From JACDAN01 sp035707105 (GTDB taxonomy: Bacteria > Actinomycetota > Thermoleophilia > Gaiellales > Gaiellaceae), in contig DASSUI010000061.1 of NCBI GenBank assembly GCA_035707105.1, positions 1 to 11,526 on the forward strand: a stretch of DNA of 11,526 nucleotides. The letters run 5' to 3'. Below the pieces are notes generated by a model. It was not told the DNA's origin. It saw only the letters and a list, made by a program, of their open reading frames with translations, and ran no database searches. Numbering within the stretch: the first letter of the stretch is position 1; the number at the start of each line of letters is the position of its first letter. Positions 7,157-11,526 of the stretch are shown here, one piece after another. Made by a program: the position numbers and the translations under genes.

Positions 7157-8164
7157 ATGAGCGAAGCCGAGACACGTGCTCAGCGCGACCCTGAGCATGA
7201 CAGGAACGCTGAGGCGCCCCAGCCGCAGCCCGAGCGAGAAGAGCCCAAGCTCGCGGAGCCGACGCCTGGCGACCTCTCGAAGCGCGATCACCTGGCGATC
7301 CTGAAGCGCGCGGCCAAGGGCTCGCTCGAGGATCACATCACCAACCTGGCGGCCGCGCTCGCCTACTACGCCTTCCTCGCTATTCCGGCGATGCTGCTCG
7401 TCGCCGTCGGCATCTTCAGCCTGGTCGCCGATGCCGACCTGATCGACACGATCATCGAGCGTCTCCAGGGGGTTGCCCCCGAGGAGGCACTGACTCTCCT
7501 CAAAGACACCATGGACCGGGTCGTCGAATCGCAGGCCAACTCGGGGATCGCGATGGTCGTCGTCGGATCGGTCCTGGCGCTTTGGACGGTCACCGGGGCG
7601 ATGGAAACGCTGATGTGGGCGCTGAATCAGGCCTACGACCGTGAGGAGACGCGCGGCTTCATCAAGCGGCGCCTGACCGCGCTCGCGATGGTCTTCCTCC
7701 TGTTCGTTGCATTCATCCTTGCGTTCGGCCTGCTCGTGCTCGGCCCGCACGTTTCAGGTTGGGTCGGTGACGCGGTTGGCCTCGAGGCGCTCGTCAAAGT
7801 GCTCTGGTGGACGGCTCAATGGCCGATCTTGATCCTCGGGCTGCTGCTCGCGTTTGCGACCGTGCTCTATCTCGGGCCGAACGTCGACCATCCGCGCTGG
7901 CAGTTTCTCTCCGTCGGGACGGCCATCGCGGTCGTTGTCTGGCTGCTCGCCTCCGGCCTCTTCGCGGTCTACGTCGGTCAGTTCTCCTCGTACAACAAGG
8001 CGTGGGGGTCGCTCGCGGCCGTCATCATCATGCTGACCTGGCTCTGGATCAGCGGTCTGGCGCTCCTCTTCGGCGCCGAGGTGAACGCCGAGGCCGAGCG
8101 GAGCAGGGAGCTCCGGCGCGGCGAACCGGCCGAGGAGGAACTGCAAGCCCCTCCCAAGGACTAA
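7157..8164 (+). CDS. YihY/BrkB-family integral membrane protein (UPF0761-like)
   Basis: A 335-residue inner-membrane protein of the YihY/virulence-factor BrkB family. Residues 1-45 are a charged, Pro/Glu-rich cytoplasmic tail, longer than in many members. The family core begins at about 48 (ILKRAAKGSLEDHITNLAAALAYYAFLAIPAML). Hydrophobic segments lie at about 65-90, 131-156, 172-197, 219-240, 250-275 and 284-308, giving six helices. The diagnostic C-terminal signature is present (SSYNKAWGSLAAVI, then LTWLWISGLALLFGAEVNAE). The biochemical role of the family is not settled; older names such as ribonuclease BN are wrong attributions. The ATG at 7157 is preferred to the adjacent TTG at 7154, with GGAAGGA nine bases upstream. 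It is the first gene of a three-gene plus-strand run. Confidence 0.92.
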   Translation: MSEAETRAQRDPEHDRNAEAPQPQPEREEPKLAEPTPGDLSKRDHLAILKRAAKGSLEDHITNLAAALAYYAFLAIPAMLLVAVGIFSLVADADLIDTIIERLQGVAPEEALTLLKDTMDRVVESQANSGIAMVVVGSVLALWTVTGAMETLMWALNQAYDREETRGFIKRRLTALAMVFLLFVAFILAFGLLVLGPHVSGWVGDAVGLEALVKVLWWTAQWPILILGLLLAFATVLYLGPNVDHPRWQFLSVGTAIAVVVWLLASGLFAVYVGQFSSYNKAWGSLAAVIIMLTWLWISGLALLFGAEVNAEAERSRELRRGEPAEEELQAPPKD

Positions 8165-8176
8165 CCTGTACGGGAG

Positions 8177-8383
8177 ATGGCCCGGAACAAGCGCCAGACG
8201 TTCGGCAAGCTCCAGCGCGAGCGCGAGCGCGCGGAGAAGCGCGAGCGCAAGCAGGAGAAGAAGGAGGCCAAGAAGGCCGCGGCCGAGGCCGGCCTCGTCC
8301 TGGATCCGGAGACCGGGCAGTACGTCGACCCGAGCGAGCTTCAGCCGGGCGCACACGTCGCGCCTGCCGATTTCCCGGACTAG
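8177..8383 (+). CDS. 68-aa highly charged small protein
   Basis: A 68-residue protein. Residues 1-37 are dominated by Lys, Arg, Glu and Ala (KLQRERERAEKRERKQEKKE) and should form one long helix or coiled coil. Residues 38-68 are a short acidic tail (LVLDPETGQYVDPSELQPG) of quite different character. This two-part, non-random composition and the sensible stop support a real gene. I do not recognise a named family. The ATG lies 12 bases after the YihY stop codon, and the only purine-rich stretch (GGGAG) directly abuts it, with no spacer. Translation may therefore depend on coupling to YihY. A nucleic-acid or ribosome-associated role would fit the basic helix, but that is only inference. Confidence 0.72.
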   Translation: MARNKRQTFGKLQRERERAEKRERKQEKKEAKKAAAEAGLVLDPETGQYVDPSELQPGAHVAPADFPD

Positions 8384-8421
8384 CGTCTCACGGCCGCCGC
8401 CGTCACGGCGTTTCGCCGAAC

Positions 8422-9030
8422 GTGGCGCTGCAGAACCGAGTCACGCCGCGCAGCGAGCTGATCGCCGACCCGGCGCGCGGCCTCGTCTACGGCAACCGCG
8501 GCTGCCTGCACGACGATCACCGGAGAATCCGGCGCCGTTGGGCAGTGAAGCGCTGGATCGCGTGCCGCCTCGAGTTCCGCGGCTGGCACCGGGAGCCACT
8601 CATGCAGCCGGGGAAGTTCACCGAGCTGTTCTTCCTGGACGAGGCGACGGCCTTCGCGGCCGGCCACCGTCCCTGCGCGCTGTGCCGCCGGGAGGATTAC
8701 GTACGCTTCGGCGAGTTCTGGCACGAGCTCCATCCGGGGCACGCGGGCGCGGACGCGATCGACGAGCAGCTCCACGTGGAGCGGGTCACCGAGGGCGGAC
8801 AGCGGCTCCACGAGGCGGCGTTCGACGACCTGCCGGACGGCTCGTTCGTGCTGGAGGACGACGAGCCGTGGCTCGTCCTCGGCAGCACGCTCCGGCGCTG
8901 GACGCCGGCCGGCTACGCGGGACGAGGGTCGAGGCCCGCGCACGGCCTCGTAATCACGCCGCCGTCGCTGGTCGAGGTGCTTCGCCGGGGCTGGGAGGGA
9001 GCCGTGCCGCTCGTGCACCCTTCGGCCTAG
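8422..9030 (+). CDS. Conserved protein with Ada-like CxxC motif, 202 aa
   Basis: A 202-residue soluble protein belonging to a conserved bacterial family that usually begins ALQNRVTP and is annotated as hypothetical. Recognisable blocks are ARGLVYGNRGCLH (18-30), RRRWAVKRWIACRLEFRG (37-54), the stretch from GKFTELFFLDEATAFAAGH into RPCALCRR (64-90), then DEQLHVERV (114-122) and LRRWTPAGYAGR (157-168). The FFLDEATAFAAGHRPCALCRR block looks like the second half of the Ada/MGMT N-terminal zinc site (FxxxxxAxxxGxRPCxxC). C85 and C88, possibly with C48 and a His, may bind a metal; this is inference. The frame is open far upstream to 7807, but that part is antisense-like shadow inside YihY. The GTG at 8422 matches the usual N-terminus of the family, though no Shine-Dalgarno is visible. 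It is the third gene of the YihY run. Confidence 0.8.
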   Translation: MALQNRVTPRSELIADPARGLVYGNRGCLHDDHRRIRRRWAVKRWIACRLEFRGWHREPLMQPGKFTELFFLDEATAFAAGHRPCALCRREDYVRFGEFWHELHPGHAGADAIDEQLHVERVTEGGQRLHEAAFDDLPDGSFVLEDDEPWLVLGSTLRRWTPAGYAGRGSRPAHGLVITPPSLVEVLRRGWEGAVPLVHPSA

Positions 9031-9048
9031 CTGGGGCCGTGCAGCGCG

Positions 9049-9081
9049 AAAAAAGAGGCGGCGGGTCACCCCGCCGCCTCT
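9049..9081 (-). terminator. Intrinsic terminator of the sigma-factor gene
   Basis: On the minus strand, a 12-bp GC-rich stem (arms 9070-9081 and 9054-9065) with a 4-base loop is followed by six T (complement of the A-run 9049-9054). It begins 4 bp after the sigma stop codon. From the plus side the same hairpin lies 23 bp past the stop codon of the CxxC gene and may serve it too, without a T-tract. Confidence 0.9.
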
Positions 9082-9085
9082 CATG

Positions 9086-10150
9086 CTAAGCCGCGATTTC
9101 GATGCGGTCCCGCAGCAGCTCGTGGAGCCGCCGGAGGGCGTTCGCCTCGAGCTGGCGGATCCGCTCGCGCGTGTAGCCGAGCTGCCGGCCGATCTCCTCG
9201 AGGCTCGTGGCCTCGCCGGTCTCGCCGAGACCGAAGCGGAGCTCCAGGACGCGCCGCTCGCGCTCGTCGAGCTCGGCCAGCGCGTCGCGCAGCCGCTCCC
9301 GCTCGAGCGAGATGTCGGCCAGCTCGATCGGGTCGTCGGCCGTGCTGTCGGCGAACATCTCGCCGAACTCCTGGTCGCCGTCGCCGATCGTCTGGTTGAG
9401 CGACACGGACGCCTCGACCGCCTCGAGCGCCTCCTCGGCGTGGCTCAGCTTCAGCTGGGCCGCCTCGGCGAGCTCCTCGAGCGTCGGCTGGCGGCCGAGC
9501 TGGGCCTCGAGCCGCTGGCGGGCGCGCCGGAGCTTCATCCGGCGCTCCTGCACGTGAACCGGGATGCGGATCGTGGCGGACTGGTTCGCGACCGCGCGCT
9601 GGCAGGCCTGGCGGATCCACCAGGTGGCGTAGGTCGAGAACTTGAAGCCCTTGCGGTAGTCGAACTTCTCAACCGCGCGGTTCAGTCCGATGATCCCCTC
9701 CTGGATCAGGTCGCCGAGGGAGACGCCGTGACCCTGGTACTTCTTGGCGTTCGAGACGACGAGCCGCAGGTTCGAGTTGACCATCCGCTCCTTGGCCGCG
9801 CGGTCGCCACGCTCGATCTGCTTGGCGAGCGCAACCTCGTCGGCCGCGGTCAGGAGCTGGTAGCGGCCCATCTGGTTCAGGAAGAGCTGGAGGGAATCGG
9901 TCGTCCCGCCGGCGCCGGGGGTCAGGTCCAGCTCCGGCTCGGCGGCCGCATCCTCCTCGATCTCGACGTCGGCCTCCTCGAGCGCAGCGCGCAGCGCGGC
10001 GAGGGCCTCCTCGTCGAGGTCGTGCTCCTGCTGGAGCGCCTCGATCTCCGACGTGCGGACGAATCCGCGCTCCTGTGCGTTGTGGACGAACGCGGTGACG
10101 GCCGCATTCATCTCGAGGGCATCGTTGCCCAGGGCAAGTTCAGTCAGCAT
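9086..10150 (-). CDS. RNA polymerase sigma-70 family factor, RpoD-like (group 1/2)
   Basis: A 354-residue sigma factor. Residues 15-66 look like region 1.1 (AFVHNAQERGFVRTSEIEAL, then an acidic helix). An Ala/Pro linker precedes region 1.2 (about 85-117, DSLQLFLNQMGRYQLLTAAD). Region 2 runs about 118-195 and includes NSNLRLVVSNAKKY, GDLIQEGIIGLNRAVEKFDY and KFSTYATWWIRQ. Region 3 runs about 196-275. Region 4 runs about 282-347, with the -35-reading helix GYTRERIRQLEANALRRLH. It directs core polymerase to promoters. It is shorter than typical primary sigma factors and could be group 1 or a group 2 paralogue. Region 2.4 has Gln184 where E. coli sigma-70 has T440. The ATG at 10150 is chosen over an ATG at 10216 because GGAG lies five bases before it and the extra residues are Arg-rich. 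Confidence 0.92.
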   Translation of the reverse strand: MLTELALGNDALEMNAAVTAFVHNAQERGFVRTSEIEALQQEHDLDEEALAALRAALEEADVEIEEDAAAEPELDLTPGAGGTTDSLQLFLNQMGRYQLLTAADEVALAKQIERGDRAAKERMVNSNLRLVVSNAKKYQGHGVSLGDLIQEGIIGLNRAVEKFDYRKGFKFSTYATWWIRQACQRAVANQSATIRIPVHVQERRMKLRRARQRLEAQLGRQPTLEELAEAAQLKLSHAEEALEAVEASVSLNQTIGDGDQEFGEMFADSTADDPIELADISLERERLRDALAELDERERRVLELRFGLGETGEATSLEEIGRQLGYTRERIRQLEANALRRLHELLRDRIEIAA

Positions 10151-10155
10151 GTGTA

Positions 10156-10159
10156 CTCC
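10156..10159 (-). promoter_or_regulatory. Ribosome binding site of the sigma-factor gene
   Basis: GGAG on the minus strand, five bases before the ATG at 10150. It supports the shorter, 354-residue product. Confidence 0.7.
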
Positions 10160-10252
10160 GTTGTTTCGCTGGGGGCGGCGCGCGCACGCGGTTCTGCGGC
10201 TGGCGCGCCGGTTCATAGGTTCTAACGCTTCGGCACGCGTTTTTCTGCCCGT

Positions 10253-10271
10253 TTGTGCGATTCGTACACAA
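10253..10271. promoter_or_regulatory. Possible operator: inverted repeat TTGTG-N9-CACAA
   Basis: Five-base arms (10253-10257 and 10267-10271) are exactly complementary around a 9-base spacer, about 100 bp upstream of the sigma start, in an AT-richer patch. The size suits a dimeric repressor or activator site. Short arms make chance occurrence possible. Confidence 0.25.
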
Positions 10272-10420
10272 CCTTTACGTCTTGCGGGTGGTTGCCCGAG
10301 TTGCAGCTACGGGCGCATGCATGGCCTGCAAAGCGGCCACTTTACGAAGTTCATTCAAGACAAGCTCCGCTAGCTGCACGGGCGTTGAAGGTCGGCCCTC
10401 GCTCGCCAGGGGATTCGGGT

Positions 10421-10426
10421 TAGGGT
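10421..10426 (+). promoter_or_regulatory. Candidate -10 element of the arylsulfatase gene
   Basis: TAGGGT fits the actinobacterial TANNNT -10 pattern. It would start transcription near 10433, leaving a leader of about 30 bases with the ribosome binding site. No matching -35 is seen at 16-19 bp, so this is tentative. Confidence 0.25.
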
Positions 10427-10450
10427 GGAAAGCGTCTTCCCAGACTCGGC

Positions 10451-10457
10451 AAGGGAG
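10451..10457 (+). promoter_or_regulatory. Ribosome binding site of the arylsulfatase gene
   Basis: AAGGGAG seven bases before the ATG at 10465. It fixes this start, which is the first methionine of the sulfatase frame. Confidence 0.8.
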
Positions 10458-10464
10458 ACCCGAG

Positions 10465-11526
10465 ATGCCTGACGAGCTTCCCCGCGAACACCTTCCGATC
10501 CCGGATCGGCCGTATGCGGGACCGGTGTACGAGGATGCCAAAGACCCGGAGGCGAAATTTCCGCCCATCGAGCCGCTGCGACCGCCGTCAGGAGCTCCGA
10601 ACGTCCTCATCGTCCTGCTCGACGACACCGGGTTCGGCGCCTCGAGCACCTTTGGCGGCCCCTGCGCGACGCCAACGGCGGAACGACTTGCGACGAACGG
10701 GCTCAAGCTCAACCGGTTCCACACGACGGCGCTGTGCTCTCCGACCCGGGCGGCCCTGCTCTCGGGACGCAATCACCACACAGTCGGGATGGGAGGCATC
10801 ACGGAGATCGCCACCTCCGCGCCGGGATACAACTCGATCCGGCCGAACACCTGTGCTCCGCTCGCAGAGACGCTGAAGCTCAACGGGTACTCGACGGCCC
10901 AGTTCGGCAAGTGCCACGAGGTGCCGGTCTGGGAGACGAGCCCTCTGGGGCCCTTCGACTCGTGGCCCACCGGCGGCGGAGGCTTCGAGCATTTCTATGG
11001 CTTCATCGGAGGAGAGACGAACCAGTACGCGCCCGCCATCTACGACGGCATGACGCCCATCGAGCCCGACCGGACGCCGGAGGAGGGCTACCACTTCACG
11101 GAGGACATGACCGACCGGGCGATCGACTGGATTCGCGAGCAGAAGGCGCTCATGCCCGACAAGCCCTTCTTCGTTTACTTCGCCCCGGGCGCGACGCACG
11201 CGCCCCATCACGTTCCGGCCGAGTGGTCGGACAAGTACAAGGGCCGCTTCGACGAGGGCTTCGACGTGTACCGGGAGCAGACCCTGGCCCGGCAGAAGGA
11301 GCTGGGCGTCGTCCCGGCCGACGCCGAGCTGGCGGAGCCGGACGAGGCTTTCGAGTCATGGGACGAGCTGGACGAGACGAACAAGCGCCTCTACGCGCGC
11401 CAGATGGAGGTCTACGCCGGCTACTCGGAAAACGCCGACTGGAACATCGGCCGGATCCTCGACGCGATCGAGGCGATGGGCGAGCTCGACAACACGATCG
11501 TCATCTGGATCTGGGGCGACAACGGC
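10465..11526 (+). CDS. Arylsulfatase (sulfatase family, FGly type), 3' end outside window
   Basis: The first 354 residues of a type I sulfatase that hydrolyses sulfate esters. The metal-binding Asp pair is D53-D54 (VLLDDTGFG). The maturation motif is C91-S-P-T-R with ALLSGR; C91 must be oxidised to formylglycine to form the nucleophile. K149 and H151 (FGKCHE) correspond to the usual GKWH, with Cys replacing Trp. H245 (GATHAPHH) is the next active-site His, and D352-N353 (GDNG) the C-terminal metal ligands, right at the window edge. The sequence style (SSTFGGP, RNHHTVGMGGITEIATSAPGYNS) matches the large arylsulfatases of roughly 750-800 residues, so about half should be missing. No signal peptide is present, which suggests a cytoplasmic enzyme. 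The formylglycine-generating enzyme is not in the window. Confidence 0.93.
   Translation, partial: MPDELPREHLPIPDRPYAGPVYEDAKDPEAKFPPIEPLRPPSGAPNVLIVLLDDTGFGASSTFGGPCATPTAERLATNGLKLNRFHTTALCSPTRAALLSGRNHHTVGMGGITEIATSAPGYNSIRPNTCAPLAETLKLNGYSTAQFGKCHEVPVWETSPLGPFDSWPTGGGGFEHFYGFIGGETNQYAPAIYDGMTPIEPDRTPEEGYHFTEDMTDRAIDWIREQKALMPDKPFFVYFAPGATHAPHHVPAEWSDKYKGRFDEGFDVYREQTLARQKELGVVPADAELAEPDEAFESWDELDETNKRLYARQMEVYAGYSENADWNIGRILDAIEAMGELDNTIVIWIWGDNG

Larger units (their letters stand above)
10151..10464. other. Divergent intergenic region between sigma factor and arylsulfatase
   Basis: This 314-bp gene-free stretch must hold both promoters. It is noticeably less GC-rich than the genes, especially around 10215-10280 and 10335-10375. 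It contains GGAG for the sigma start (minus strand, 10156-10159) and an imperfect palindrome at 10253-10271. A possible -10 (TAGGGT, 10421-10426) and AAGGGAG (10451-10457) serve the sulfatase. No tRNA or small RNA gene and no recognisable riboswitch is apparent. Confidence 0.6.

Noticed and set aside
7807..8421. The long N-terminal extension of the CxxC protein frame
   Set aside because: The extension runs out of frame through the YihY and small-protein genes and is Arg/Ala-rich. The known family begins at the GTG at 8422.
10151..10216. An upstream ATG for the sigma factor
   Set aside because: The added 22 residues are Arg-rich and unlike a sigma N-terminus. GGAG is correctly placed before the ATG at 10150.
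1..11526. A defence island, mobile element, toxin-antitoxin pair or biosynthetic cluster
   Set aside because: No transposase, integrase, nuclease, methyltransferase, tRNA attachment site, terminal inverted repeats or assembly-line enzymes were seen. Composition is even, and the genes are of ordinary chromosomal kinds.

Overview
The window is a GC-rich stretch of ordinary-looking bacterial chromosome. The sequence suggests a high-GC actinobacterium, possibly of the Thermoleophilia (Gaiellales or Solirubrobacterales type). The basis is strong G/C bias at third codon positions, GTG starts, a very large LuxR-type ATPase regulator, tandem RTX/FNG-type modules and an RpoD-like sigma factor. This placement is an inference; no rRNA or tRNA is present to confirm it.

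Layout, left to right. (1) The Pro/Asp/His-rich C-terminal tail of a gene entering from the left (+, 2-148). (2) A small minus-strand gene for a predicted beta-barrel-like protein (186-650). (3) Divergent from it, a 929-residue LAL-type regulator with an N-terminal P-loop ATPase and a C-terminal LuxR helix-turn-helix (710-3499), closed by a perfect 13-bp hairpin. (4) Convergent with that, a 975-residue exported RTX-repeat protein (6479-3552, minus) built from three near-complete modules of about 210 residues. (5) Across a 214-bp divergent intergenic region with repeated CCTAG/GTCAC motifs, a 121-residue secreted cupredoxin (6694-7059). (6) A plus-strand run of three close genes: a YihY/BrkB membrane protein (7157-8164), a 68-residue highly charged protein (8177-8383) and a conserved protein with a CxxC motif like half of the Ada zinc site (8422-9030). 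(7) Convergent with these, a sigma-70 family factor (10150-9086, minus) with a classical terminator ending in a U-tract. (8) A 314-bp divergent intergenic region, then the N-terminal 354 residues of a large arylsulfatase (10465 to the window edge), which stops at the DNG metal-binding motif.

The genes do not form one pathway. They look like independent units separated by convergent terminators and divergent promoter regions. The cell-envelope theme (exported RTX protein, exported copper protein, integral membrane protein) is noticeable but not proof of a shared function. I looked for a coherent new system (defence island, CRISPR, toxin-antitoxin, mobile element, biosynthetic cluster) and found none. 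The most useful leads are the Ada-like CxxC protein with its charged small neighbour, the altered region 2.4 of the sigma factor, and the repeated motifs between the RTX and cupredoxin genes. Several long antisense open frames (up to 887 codons) are GC-bias shadows and are left out.
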